Shown: positions 21,830 to 32,628 of the stretch, piece after piece
Layout of the letters: every line of letters starts with the position of its first letter
Position numbering within the stretch: position 1 is the first letter of the stretch
Source: Ligula intestinalis
Taxonomy: Eukaryota; Platyhelminthes; Cestoda; Diphyllobothriidea; Diphyllobothriidae
Assembly (NCBI GenBank): GCA_036362985.1
Contig: JAYGXS010000003.1
Location: 87,596,376 to 87,660,375 of the forward strand
Reading direction: 5' to 3'
Length of the DNA: 64,000 nucleotides
The notes under the pieces: model-generated
Databases searched by the model: none
What the model was told of the DNA's origin: nothing
What the model saw: only the letters and a program-made list of their open reading frames with translations
Translations under genes and position numbers: made by a program

Positions 21830-22611
21830 ATGTCTGGTATATGTTAAGCAGAAATTAAGATTTAGGCTGTGGGTTAATGTGATTTAAAGCTCGGTTACAG
21901 AAGTGTACGATACATTAATTTAAGTGGTGATTGGGATTGACTTTTTAATAAGCAAGACCACGATCTATGCAGCACAATCTTTTGGAATTTAGAATTTATA
22001 TTTTTCAGCGCCGGTACGACACTATCTTCACTATCAGATCTTGTTTGAAATTCAGGGCTGAACTTGACAGTTCGAACTCCTATAAATTACTAGTAGCACA
22101 ACAAAAAATTATTTGTACAACTTTCGATGAATCAGAGGACAATATCTAAACAAATCAACGAAGGAGTTTGGCAGCAGATTTTGTCTAGGATAGTGAACTG
22201 TTACTTTCTGACAATTTATTGCAGAAAACCAAGGACTATGAGTCGTTTCTTCACATAGATAAATAAATCTATTTAAATCTTTCACTTATCTTCGAATTTG
22301 AACAAACCACGTTCAAGGTCAGTTTAATGGTTCCGGGTACGGTTGCTCGTTTGTAAGGAGCTGAAGAATATCTACCCTGTACAACACGTCCTTTTCAAAT
22401 CGTTGGTGTATGCCAAAGCTCAGTCGCTTTTTGAGGCTCCCCTGCGTTTTCTATGCGTGAGGGGATATATTTCTGCTGTAATCGACATGTTTCCATCACT
22501 ACGTTCTTTGATGCTAGATGCAGCCATTGGGATCTATTGTTTAGCTTCTTAAGTGAACTCCAAATATGGTTCCTAAAGTGAGTATGCAGGTACTCACGGA
22601 ACCATTCGCAT
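21830..22611. other. No gene seen
   Basis: AT-rich with only short ORFs. No repeat family recognised. Confidence 0.3.
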
Positions 22612-23128
22612 TTTCCTGTTGACTCGGTGAAATCTGCCTTTCACTCTGATGGCATTCGTGGACTTTGAACCCCGCCAGGCTTCATGCTGAAGATAATGCT
22701 GCTGAAGCAGCAGCCCGCAGTCTGCTAACCCTTCAGCCGATAGCGCGCAACTTTTGCCGACAACCATTGAAGGAAGACTGAGGACACTGCGTTCTTGTGC
22801 CAACCCTCTCCGTCTGGAACTAATGTTTTTAAACGATATGAAACAGTTCTCCTGCTGATGAGTCAACTCAGCTTACAACTGTACTTTTATTCCGTTTGTA
22901 TCATACGTTTGAAAGCAGATTTTTTTTTCACTTTAAACAAACTCCCTTTCTCGCCCAGCATTGACAAAACAAAAAAACTTGAAACAAAACCAATACTGGC
23001 TGCAACATAGGGAGTTTGTTTTAGGTTTTTTCCAGTCTTCGAGGTTTTGGAAGGCACCCAAGAGGTGCATTACCAACTCTTTACAATTGCCTGTAAACTG
23101 GCACAATAAACATATTATTATTATTATA
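22612..23128 (+). mobile_element. 5'-truncated CR1 family B 3' end
   Basis: Starts within the last codons of ORF2 (TGACTCGGTGAAATCTGCC), continues through the 3' UTR and has the complete hairpin (arms AAACAAACTCCCT at 22,935-22,947 and AGGGAGTTTGTTT at 23,009-23,021). It ends in AATAAACATATTATTATTA. Confidence 0.8.
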
Positions 23129-24059
23129 TTGCTGGAAAACATATTCCAAATTAATTTTGTTCATTTCGGTTATCAAATTATATCCGTAACATCAATGTAA
23201 TTCAGCTTACATACGCAGATATGAAAGTCCACCATAAAACGTAACGATGCAAGCCATCAATTCATCGTACGCACTTACGTCGTTAGTGGGCGTTAAAAAC
23301 GGTGTCATATCTAATTTCTAGTCTCATGAAAAATAATATCATCATGGTGCAATGTAAAGACAACATACGACGCGACAGCCTATTAATAATGCTAGGAATA
23401 GTTTTAATTTTGCATTCATTTTTTATTTTTCGCAGTAGATCCAGGTACGAGTTCCTATCCGATGTATAGAATTGTCCAACAAATGACGCAAGACATCCTA
23501 GTTGTACATTCCTAACCTGAAACATTCTCATCGTAGTTAGAAACATCCAGCTTCAGAGCTTCAATTAAGAGGTAATTGGCGATATCTTAAAGCAAGAACT
23601 TTTGTTATTCAAGCATAAATTTGGAGAAGGGGAGCATATGTATATCCAGCCATTCAATTCACACGTACTTAGAAGTAAAGTTCGCAGGTTTATTTCAGTC
23701 AAAATTCCGAAGGAATGGGCAACAACTGCATGTGTCGTTTCAATATTCCAAAGCTATGTAACTGCGATCGATGACAACCACATTTTTATTAGCTTTCATT
23801 ACGATTTAACTTTTGCACAACGATAAAAGCAAAAGCGTTTTGTTTTAATAGCCTGCACTTGACGCGCACGCGACAATATCCGATTTGGTTGATCCTAGCG
23901 GAATGTCATGTGGTAGAGGTTCTGTGATTTTCGTTGGAATGAAAAAAGTGCGTTCACGCCTTATATCCAATTTATCTGGTTTAATTTCAGTCTTTGTTTG
24001 TACTCCTATGCTCACAAGCTAAATTCTTTCAAATTTAAGCCTAGTTTCGCCTCGAAACT
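23129..24059. other. No gene seen
   Basis: AT-rich. The ORFs here (for example 23,602-23,826) are short and unrecognised. The word AAACGTAACGATGCA near 23,237 also occurs near 911. Confidence 0.3.
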
Positions 24060-27000
24060 TGTACTTGTAACGGCTGCGATCATTACTGATCTAGCCGGCC
24101 TCAATTATATCCCGTATTGTGCTTCTCCACGCGCGACGCTCAGTGGCCGCAGACCTGGAGATTTCGATCCATTCTTTTCACCAGCGCCGGAGACCGAATA
24201 CTGAAGGTCCAAGAACCATTTCCATGTCCTGACGGACTGAGTCGAGCCAGTTTTGAGTTGACCCCCTCTTTGACGTTTCCAATAAGGCAAAGGTTTCAAG
24301 TTGAGGGCAGTATCACTGAGCTATTGATTTTTGCGATGAAGAACGTGGCCAAACCACCTTAGCCATCTTTCCTGTATGGCCTGGGATATCCTTGTGATTT
24401 TGTCACAGCGAGTTCGGACTGTCTCATTTGAGACGAAGTCAGTGTACTTCACTCGAAGAATGCTCCTCAGACAGTAGTGATTGAAGACTTCCAGTTTCTG
24501 CTGATCCTCCACGCGCACAGCCCAGCATTTGCATCCGTATAAGAGAACGGACCGCACAGATGCACGGTACACGCGGATCTTTTTAGAGATGGAAATATCG
24601 CGTCGGGTCCATAAGCACTTCCGAAGGCTGGAGAACACCCGTCGTGCTGCGTCAATTTGGGAGACAATGTCATCCTTGCTTTATCCATTCCGCAGCAACC
24701 TCGCTCCCATGTATTTGAAGCTGTCGACTTCTTCAAGTTGACAACCACTAATCTCGAGAGGTGCCTTCTCTTCGGCAGGGACGCAACATGAAAACACTGG
24801 TCTTCCCAGCATTTATGTACAAACCGATCGATTTCGCGACCTCGTTCACCCCTGACACCATAGAGTGGAGATCGCCAAAGTTTGATGCTAGTAAAGTGAT
24901 ATCATCGGCATAGTCCAGGTCAGTCAACCGGCATCTGGGTGCAAGCTCAATACCGTCACTTTCTTGTAGGCCCTTCTCGAGAACCCAGTCAATGGCGTAG
25001 TTGAAGAGGATGGGGGACAGGACATAGCCTTGCCGAACGCCCGACCGAATAGCGAAGGGTTCTGAAAGGTTGTTGTGGACCAAGACCCGCGCAGTGGTGG
25101 AGCGGTAGTATGCCTTGATCATGGCGATTAGTTTTGATGGTACACCATAAAATGCCATTATTCGCAATAGGAAGTCACGATGGATGGGGTCGAACGCAGC
25201 GGCAAATTCAACAAAGCAGATGGCCGTTGGTTGTTGGTAGCTGTGGCGGAATTCAAGGATACGTCTCAGTGTGAATATCTCATCCACACATCCACGCCCA
25301 GCACGAAATCCGGCCTGGTTGGGTCGCGTCCTGGAGTCGCGCACATACTGGAACCGTCTGAGGAGAACAATAGCAAAACTCTTCGCAGCAATGTCGATGA
25401 GGCTTATGCCGCGGTAGTTCTCACATTTTGTCTTGTCTCCCTTCTTGTGGACAGGCACAAGGATGCCTGAGCCTCAGTCATCAGGAATGGTTTCGTCTCT
25501 GCATGCTCTTCAAATCACCTCATGGAGCCAAGGCGCCAGAGTGTCGGCACAATACTTGTAGATTTCAGTGGGTATGCCGTCCTCTCCAGATGCCTTATTG
25601 TTGCGCAGCCTTTTTATGGCATCAGCAATTTATGCTTCAGAAGGTGGATCGCATGACACTGGATAAGTAAAAGATGGAGGAAGCTCTACCGTAGATGGGA
25701 GCAGGGAGGCGGTGGGCTCCGTATCGAAGTTGAGGAGGTGCTCGAAGTGCTCACGCCAGCGTTCGATCTTAGCCGCGTTGTCAGCAATAAAGCTGCCATT
25801 CACATCACGAACTGAGTCACTCAGTGAAGACAGTCTACCACTAACCTGGCTAATAAGTTGGTAGAGCTTTCGAGTATCACCAACGTTTGAGGCCTGCTCC
25901 ATGGAGGTTGCGATTTCGGCCCAATATTTCTTTCGATCCTCCCTGGCCGATTTTGCCTTCATCTTTCTTAGTTGGTGAAAGGAATCGTCATTTTGGGTCC
26001 TTGCTCGGGCTGCCCGCAGACAACTGCAGGGTTCGTCCACTGATCCAATCACTGTGGCGCCGCTGGGTGCATCCAAGAATTTTCTCAGCTGCTCCATAGA
26101 CTGACGTTTTCAGCGAGGACCATGAGTTACCCCCTTCATTGTCGGCGCAGGTCGTGAAGCAGGACCGAATTTCTCTGCTAAGGGCCTCAGCGGTGCTGGG
26201 TTATCTGATTTTGGCGACATTGAGGCGTCTAGTGTGGGGCACTTTGGGCGCAGATGAGAGGTGAGCTTTCAAGCGTGTGCGAACAAGGACATGGTCGGAG
26301 CCATGAGCATTACCAGTCTCAGCACCACGCAGGGACCGACCGTCATGAACCCAGCTGCGGAATCTTGAGCTGACTAAAATATAATCAATCTGACTGGCCG
26401 TATGACCGTCGTTGGAGTACCAGGTCAGCAAGTGTTTGTTGCGGTGCTGGAAGCACGTGTTCGTTACAAACAGTCGGTTCCGTTTAGCAAAGTTCAGCAA
26501 TCTGTCACCATTCTCACGTCGAGAACCAAGCCCAAAGCGGCCGATAAGATGGTTGTTTGTGGAGTCACCCGGTCCAGTTCGGCCATGCCAATCCCCGGCA
26601 ACAATCAACAGATCGCTGCGAGGGAGCCTTTCAACCAAAGTTTGTAGCTGAGTGTAAAATATGTCTTTATCGTGTTGGTCAGCAGCTGACGTGGGTGCAT
26701 ATACCGCGACCACAGATATGTTTGTGAAGTGGCCCTTCAAGCGCACATAAGCCATGCGTTCATTGACTGGTTCTCAGGCAAGTAGTGTACGGCTCGCTTG
26801 TTGCGAGAGGGCAATTGCCTTACCATGTCTGCCGGAGGAGTCATGGGGGCCACTGTGTTATAGGGTAAAGTGGGATTCAGCTCCAGGAACTTTTATTTCC
26901 TGGGTGCCGGAGTTAGGGAGTCGGACTTCAGACAGGCAGCAGACATCGATGTTGTACTGATAAAGGCTGCGCACCGTCAGGCTTTGGGTACCAGGGGCCA

Positions 27001-27590
27001 GAAACGTTCGCTCATTCCAGCATCCAATACCAAGAGTCCGATTTCGATTGAGTAGTCCAGCTTGCATACTATTCGCCCGCACCACTGGACAAGGGTTGCG
27101 GAGCGCGTCGGTTCCCGCGGACGCCGTAGCATGGATCGTATTGCAGTTGTAGGACATGAGATTCATTGAGGTGACTTGGGAATTTCAGGTACAAGCGGGT
27201 CCCCAACAGCCACACGGATCGTTCGAGGTTGTCTCCTCTAGCACTTAAGCTCAATAGCCTAACCACAAGGCAGCGGTGGCAAGTGAAATTATTTAATGGC
27301 GGTTCACGCTTGCCATGTCACAGCGCCGTCGTCAGGCTTTGCGACACTTTAAAGGCTTTCGGCTTGCCAGGCATCAGCCCCCCGCTCCCTGGTAGCACTG
27401 CCGCTGCTGCGTCCGCGACTGCTTATTCGTCAGACCCGAGAGTCTGCTTATTTCACAGCTAACCTTCACTGAAGGTCGTTCCGCTATCCGCCACCCGTGG
27501 ACGTGCCAGGTAGCCTGCAGCTTGGCTAGCGGGCACCCTCCTTTCCTGGGTAACCCGCCTTCCTGGTAGACCGCTTTCCTCGAATCCGTC
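24060..27590 (-). pseudogene. RTE-clade LINE: endonuclease/RT, antisense, dead
   Basis: Read on the minus strand. A 5' UTR (to about 27,170) is followed by endonuclease blocks IGCWNERTF, VCCLSEVRLP (26,858-27,166), LIVAGDWHGRTG, TWYSNDGHTASQIDYILV and GSDHVLV (26,201-26,755). The RT (24,748-25,458) shows NYRGISLID, NQAGFRAGRGC, SGVRQGYVLSP and YADD. The C-terminal block IRVYRASVRSVLLYGCKCW lies at 24,321-24,638, and the ORF ends in the DIIEAG block with stop at 24,091-24,093. The first motif A aspartate is Glu (FVEFAAAFD). Frameshifts separate the pieces. RTE elements encode one endonuclease-RT protein. The second copy at 58,797-62,300 is the sense-strand relative. Confidence 0.85.
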
Positions 27591-28260
27591 TGTCTTAATG
27601 TATTTTTTAAATTTTATGAACGCAAATACGCTTTTTTGCACCCTTCACTATGTAGTCTGATTTGTATATAGTTATGCCCCTCGAGGGAAAGTGCTATAGC
27701 AGTGACATCCCATTTATGCTATAGCATTTTCCTGCCATAATGATCGTTCAAATTTTTACCGTGACGGTAAAACGGAGACCAAAGATGGTAGGGATTCCTT
27801 GTTTGGCCACCCGATGGGAGAAATAACCCAGGCACAGTTCTTACGGGATTCCTGGAAATCAGGCACTATAAGGGTCGTATGAGCGCGCATGTTGCGTCCA
27901 AGTGCTCTTTCACTATAATCTAAGCTGAAATTACTGTGAGGTATTCGAGATGTGGGTAATGCGTGGTTTAGGTTTCTACACAGCATCGCCAGGGATAATA
28001 CTGCAGCCGCACAATGTATAAGGCACCTTATAAGAGTTGATAAAAGCACATAAACACTTTTCCAGAGTCCATCTGGAGGGAGCTTTGTGCTCTAAACGTA
28101 CAGATTAGCAGACACTGCTGTTTTAAAAGTTTCAGGCAAATCGCTACCACGTTTTATCTCACGGCTTTTTGCGTTGACACTACCTTTTTAAGTGAACGTC
28201 TTTCCTCTATTTAAGGTCTGTGGTTATTTTTACCTTTAATAAGTTTTCATTTTATTACAG
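27591..28260. other. No gene seen
   Basis: Intergenic or intronic. A ten-base word TGCTATAGCA is repeated near 27,690 and 27,718. No ORF with recognisable content. Confidence 0.3.
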
Positions 28261-28305
28261 GAAGAAGGAGTTTTAAAGAAAGAGACCGTGCTTGAACATT
28301 GCAAG
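28261..28305 (+). CDS. Possible small exon upstream of the zinc-finger array
   Basis: A strong acceptor (TTCATTTTATTACAG) precedes 45 bases without a stop in frame 1 (15 codons, acidic/basic), ending AAG before GTATTT. It lies 840 bases before the first finger exon on the same strand. Whether it is spliced, and in which phase, cannot be decided from sequence. Confidence 0.2.
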
Positions 28306-28429
28306 GTATTTCTATCAGTCTCTGGTATTTCTGTACTGCATTTAGGCTTCGGAACCCGTAACATCAAATCGACTGGTAAGGTTTACTTACCCCTAAATTG
28401 GATTGGGTCTAGTCACAGCGTCGACTTAG

Positions 28430-28720
28430 GCGACTGTATGCCCAGCAAGACTCAAGTGGATCCATTGGAAGTAACTATGCAGGCAGCGGGGATGACTGGA
28501 AGCCGTCACCATCGTCATCACCTTCAGCATGTGAGGTGAACCATGGAACCCTGAAACCAACAATCCCCTCAAGTGTTCCAACGGGGGAGTTGAACGCGGC
28601 AACATGCCTATCTATTACTACTAAAGCAGGTACTTATAGTGCGTCTTCGTTGTTTCACTTCCTATCCTCACAGGGATGCAGTACTACAAGGCAGAAGAAA
28701 CTACCTGTGTGGAACCTACA
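28430..28720 (+). mobile_element. Fragment related to PLE downstream sequence
   Basis: Bases around 28,531-28,620 (GTGAACCATGGAACC, GTTCCAACGGGGGAGTT) match the reverse complement of 62,750-62,840, directly downstream of the third PLE's GIY-YIG ORF. Probably a small PLE 3' remnant. Confidence 0.45.
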
Positions 28721-29141
28721 AAGCATTTAGAAAGTGATCGCAGTTTGCGTGAGTGGTGCTTCCTTCTTTTGCGTTTTCGCTAGTTCGTGTTGCTTTCTGT
28801 TGTTGTGCAGTACCAGGTAACTCTTTAATATGGCTTTACTGAGAGACTTCCTGGAAGTTTTGCGGGTAATAATAACGAGTCAGGGTGATCATGTTCTATG
28901 GGACTAAAGACGTATAACTTTATCGAGTAGAACAGGGAGTACTTTATAAGCCACCCTTATACCAACGGTATCGAAGCAGGATATTTCCGTAGACAGTCGG
29001 TGTGGTAGATCGCGGTGTTCCGCGCCCCGGTAGCACTGTTGCTGCTGTTCCACAACTGTTTATTTGCGAGACTCGCGATTCCGCCTTATTCCGCAGCTGG
29101 CTTTTGCTACATATCTCCTTTTGTTTGCTTTTTTTCTTTAG

Positions 29142-29228
29142 AAGTTGGACGGTTCACCTGTGAATATTGTGGCAAAGCCTTCGTTACAGAAATGTTCATG
29201 GTGGGGCATATCAACTGTGTGCACAAAA
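29142..29228 (+). CDS. Zinc-finger exon A (C2H2)
   Basis: One of nine exons of identical length (87 nt). Each starts after a pyrimidine-rich acceptor and begins with the last two bases of a codon. Each ends with the first base of a codon before GT, so both introns are phase 1. Each exon encodes one complete finger of the pattern C-X2-C-X12-H-X4-H plus a seven-residue linker (29 residues per repeat). This one reads CEYCGKAF...H-INCV-H with donor AAAA|GTACGT. C2H2 arrays usually bind DNA, sometimes RNA. The first and last exons of the gene, and its effector domain, were not found. Confidence 0.75.
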
Positions 29229-29990
29229 GTACGTCTCATTTTCTGGTTTTTTGAAGTACTCATGTCCTTTTCCTACGTACTATTTTGCCTTTGTAGAAGG
29301 ACATCTAGGAGCGCGACTTCTTTGTTTGCCTCAGTTTTTCCGGGAAACTTTAGTGAGGCCTGAGCCCTGAAGATATTTACAAGGAATGTTCCAAGTAGTA
29401 AACCAATCGCTGCCGATGCAGGCTATTCCGAAGAAAAACGTAAAAAGGGACATACTATTCATTAATTAGATTTTTCCTCGTTCGAAAACGTAATTTATTT
29501 ATGGGCTTGTTGATTATTGTGCGACACATCTGCTCCACTGAAATTGAGATCGGTTGGAACTGACATGATGGCGCTCTAGAAACCTTTCGAGAAGCAAGCC
29601 TAGATTTGCGCAAGTTATCCTTCGCTAGCCTTTTGCGTCCGATCCCGCCTTCAGTCTTCTTTACCTTGTCTTGACACCAGATCCATGCAAGTGGGGAAGG
29701 AGAGCATGTGGTAGATGCGACGCAAGTCCCCTTCCACTTTGAACGAATCGTCGCGTAATTCGGCGCCCTACACCACCATGCTACGGAGCACACAGTGCAT
29801 CTAATCAAAACCGACAGTCAAACTGTTGTCAAGCGAAACAGTCTTCTGCTAGTAGGTAGCTCGTTACTTGAAATTACCGTAGATGGGGCTTCTCGTTACC
29901 CAAGGTTTCACTCTAGTGCGTTTCTCGTAGGCCGACAATTTTAATTGAAGCCAAATTGAAGTCTGTTATTCTATTTTTATTTTGTTTCAG
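29229..29990 (+). other. Intron between finger exons A and B
   Basis: GT at 29,229 and AG at 29,990. No other coding content recognised. Confidence 0.5.
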
Positions 29991-30077
29991 ATCTGTTAAA
30001 CATCAAGTGCGCTCTTTGTGGTCGTTCTTTCAAATCGTGGTCACTACTGAAGATGCATATCTACGGTGTGCATGAAA
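29991..30077 (+). CDS. Zinc-finger exon B (C2H2)
   Basis: Acceptor TTTGTTTCAG, 87 nt, phase 1 on both sides, donor GAAA|GTATGC. The finger reads CALCGRSFKSWSLLKM-H-IYGV-H, with helix positions -1, 2, 3, 6 being S, S, L, M. All four zinc ligands are present. It belongs to the LR-N-linker type (LLNIKC). Confidence 0.75.
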
Positions 30078-30517
30078 GTATGCCTATTTTTATTTCACTC
30101 TTAAAGGTTATCCGTTGTTTTTTTGCGTGTTCGGTTTTTTTATTATTTTCCTTTGATGCGCCCGGACATACGCCTTAGCACCGTGCCTGCTACTGTCGGG
30201 CTTGATTATAGGTTCGGACAACGGTCTGGTGTCCTGTTTAGCCGGCCATACAGGCCATATGTATTTATTATTGCTAGTATGCTTAACAGCCTCTTGTAAA
30301 ATGCGTCTATGTGTAACACCGGTCAGGAAACAATGAATTGCCCTACAACCCGTCTATTTTAATTTTTAGGATTCCCAGCATCCTTGTCCTGTTTAGAGTC
30401 CGAAGCTAAATACGCGACTTACAGTTTTAATTATCCTCCAATGTAAAATGGGCTTTAGAGCAAGTTAACCTAGCCGGTGCTACATTGAATTCTATAACTG
30501 TATTTTTTATGTTTAAG

Positions 30518-30599
30518 ATCGGCGGAACATACCATGTGATATTTGTGGCTTTTTTAAACAGCGTAGACCTGAAATCGCACGTCAACAGTGTGGGCAAAA
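30518..30599 (+). pseudogene. Decayed zinc-finger exon C
   Basis: The acceptor (TTTATGTTTAAG) and first half (RRNIPCDICGF) are present. Five bases are missing before the LKSH block. The second histidine codon reads GGC, and the GT donor has become TT. The upstream intron matches those before exons E and G, so it is a true but dead member of the array. Confidence 0.7.
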
Positions 30600-30716
30600 T
30601 TTCGCCTATTTTTGTTTCCTTCTTCAAGCTTTCCCCTCGTCTTTTGTTCCCCTAAATGCAGTTTGAGGGATTTAAGTCGCAACGTTTCTCTTCACATTTC
30701 TGGTTTTTCTTTCTTT

Positions 30717-30740
30717 CTGGTCAGTGTGCACAAAAGTACG
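30717..30740 (+). pseudogene. Orphan finger-exon tail
   Basis: GTGTGCACAAAAGTACGCC is the exact 3' end and donor of a finger exon, preceded by an AG but without the rest of the finger. It is a remnant of another duplication unit. Confidence 0.45.
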
Positions 30741-31049
30741 CCTCTTTTTGTTTCTCGTCGTCTTTTGGCCCCTCTGTGTTTTTTGCACATTGTCAACCTT
30801 GCGTGGCTTTAAGCGTACGAAACAAAGAGTGCTATCTCTTATAAAACATAGCGTTGATCCATATGTAGATCCTGAACAGTTTAAATTCTTGAGTATTTGC
30901 TGTGTCAAGCCAGGCTCGGTCAAGTGCCTTTACTCCGAACTGAAGAATTTATTCATTTAAGGGGGTATTAAAATCGGCATTTTTATGACTCTGTCCAGCT
31001 TGCAAAACCTTAAACGCATCACTTTGCTTTGGCTTTTTTCCTTCTGTAG

Positions 31050-31136
31050 AAATACGCGAGTTCAAATGTGAAATCTGTGGCCATGCATTTTCGCAGATGG
31101 GACGCCTGAAGACGCATATTAATGGTGTCCACGAAA
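31050..31136 (+). CDS. Zinc-finger exon D (C2H2)
   Basis: Acceptor TTCTGTAG, 87 nt, phase 1-1, donor GAAA|GTACGC. The finger reads IREFKCEICGHAFSQMGRL, then KTH-INGV-H. It has all four zinc ligands and helix positions Q, G, R, T. Together with F and H it forms the IREFKC subtype, whose upstream intron ends share a GACYxTGTCCAGYTTGCAAACC-like block. Confidence 0.8.
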
Positions 31137-31554
31137 GTACGCCTTTTCTGACTAGAACGTATTCATTTCAATGCATGTTTTATTTCGTTGGCCTCTTTTG
31201 TGTTTCTTTCGAGCTTCCCCCTCGTTTTATTGCCCACTAGGGGTTTGCGAATGTTTGCTTGTGTAGTCCACGTTTCCATGTGCGAGATGTTTTTTTTAGA
31301 AAGTGAACGACTGAGGCTGACCCTGGAGACTTATTCCTCACGAACAGTCGGACATGTTTGAATCTATTATGGGATTTGACGGGATACACCTGTTTCTCTC
31401 AGGACTGATATTAAGACTCAGTGGCTCGTGGTGAAATATTCTAACCCACCTTTAGCATGTCTCTTATGCGTAGTGAGGAGAAAGCACGTTTTCGGCACGC
31501 TTAGCCAATATATTTGGGGCAAAACCAATTCAATTATGATTGAATTCATGAGTT

Positions 31555-31640
31555 ACGGTGAGCTTCGTAGCTCAGTGGTAGAGTGTTGGTTGTGCAAAAG
31601 CCCTCCTTGCTGTGTTGGATCGACTCCCACCAAGGCCGCT
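31555..31640 (+). repeat. tRNA-like element in intron
   Basis: Contains TAGCTCAGTGGTAGAG, a canonical A-box region, and GGATCGACTCC, a near B box. A diverged relative with similar flanks lies at 43,028-43,105, so it was copied along with the finger unit. The anticodon arm is not convincing, so a working tRNA gene is unlikely. Confidence 0.5.
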
Positions 31641-32064
31641 TATATTTTACAGTTCGGTAAACTGCATTAAAACATGCATTTGTCAATATTTGTTTTTGAT
31701 ACGCCATTAGCTGCTGCGAAATACGAGTGCGAGTGAAGGTAGACCTGGAGAATTCATAATCACAGTAAATTAGCCCCGAAAATACTGGCACTTTTTAATC
31801 TGTCACGGGTTTGTCTATTCTAAGTGTTATGGTTCCAAGCAGAAATACGCTCATATCGTGAAGTTGCAGATTCAGAAACGTAAAATTTCGGAATATTACT
31901 TGAACGTTAATGTTTACTAGCGTTATCCTTCGCGAGTTTTGCGATTTTTTCTCTTGAGACTGACGATTTTCAATATTCTCGAACGTAAGAGAAGCCTTAG
32001 AACAAGTATAGCCAGTCTCTGGTACACTGAAGTTGCTTACTGTGTTGTTTTTTGTTTGTTTTAG

Positions 32065-32151
32065 AGATGCGGAACTTCTCTTGCAATATTTGTGGCCATT
32101 CCTTCCAACATTATGGAGGTCTGAAGACGCACTTCAACACCGTGCATAAAA
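32065..32151 (+). CDS. Zinc-finger exon E (C2H2)
   Basis: Acceptor TTTGTTTTAG (the first of two overlapping AGs keeps phase 1), 87 nt, donor AAAA|GTACGC. The finger reads MRNFSCNICGHSFQHYGGL, then KTH-FNTV-H, with all four ligands and helix positions H, G, G, T. It is of the RNF subtype. Confidence 0.8.
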
Positions 32152-32385
32152 GTACGCCTCTTGTTGTTTAATCATTCGAGCTATCTCCTCGTCTGTTGCC
32201 TGCTCGGCGTTTGTCAATAATGTTTTGCGAAAGGCAATCGACTGGTCCATTGGGGGGACAGATAAAGAGAGCAAGTGACTAAGGTTGACCGTAGGCATTT
32301 GCTCGGACACGCCTACCCCTATGAGGACAGAGAGTCAGACTCAGTGCCTGGCTGGTGAAAGATTCTTACCCACAATTTTTGCTAA

Positions 32386-32616
32386 AGGTCGCAAAATTCC
32401 CATCACAGAAATTCGAAGAGTAATTGGCGAGCATACGTATGCTTTCAATAAATTCTCGTCATACCATTACATCTATATGGGAGGGGGAGTAAAGTGTAAA
32501 AGGTTAAAGTTATGCTCAAAGTTACAAGCAAATTAGTCCAGGGGATCGAGGTAGTAACAAGCGGCTATTAAGCGGCAATTAGGGAGAGGGAGGAAATGGA
32601 GAGAGGAGACTCGGAA
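32386..32616 (-). repeat. Terminal direct repeat (pLTR) of PLE 1, downstream copy
   Basis: About 230 bp matching 34,982-35,230 in the same orientation, at the 3' side of the antisense PLE. Shared features are AATTGGCGAGCATACGTAT, TATGGGAGGGGGAGTAAAGT and GGAGACTCGG. Such pseudo-LTRs are a known PLE trait. A hammerhead-like fold lies inside at 32,420-32,470. Confidence 0.75.
32420..32470 (-). ncRNA. Hammerhead-like motif in PLE terminal repeat
   Basis: On the minus strand: stem I GTAATGGT pairs with GCCA-ATTAC with one bulged A, followed by AUGACGA in the core position, a weak stem II and GAAA. Stem III is AGCATAC/GTATGCT, then C as cleavage base and the stem I strand. The first core base is A, not C, and stem II is poor, so activity is doubtful. 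PLE terminal repeats are known to carry minimal hammerheads. Confidence 0.5.
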
Positions 32617-32628
32617 AAATACCGATAG

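Noticed and set aside
31555..31640. A functional tRNA gene
   Set aside because: The A and B boxes are good, but the anticodon arm does not fold into a clear seven-base loop and a diverged copy exists at 43,028. A tRNA-derived repeat fits better.
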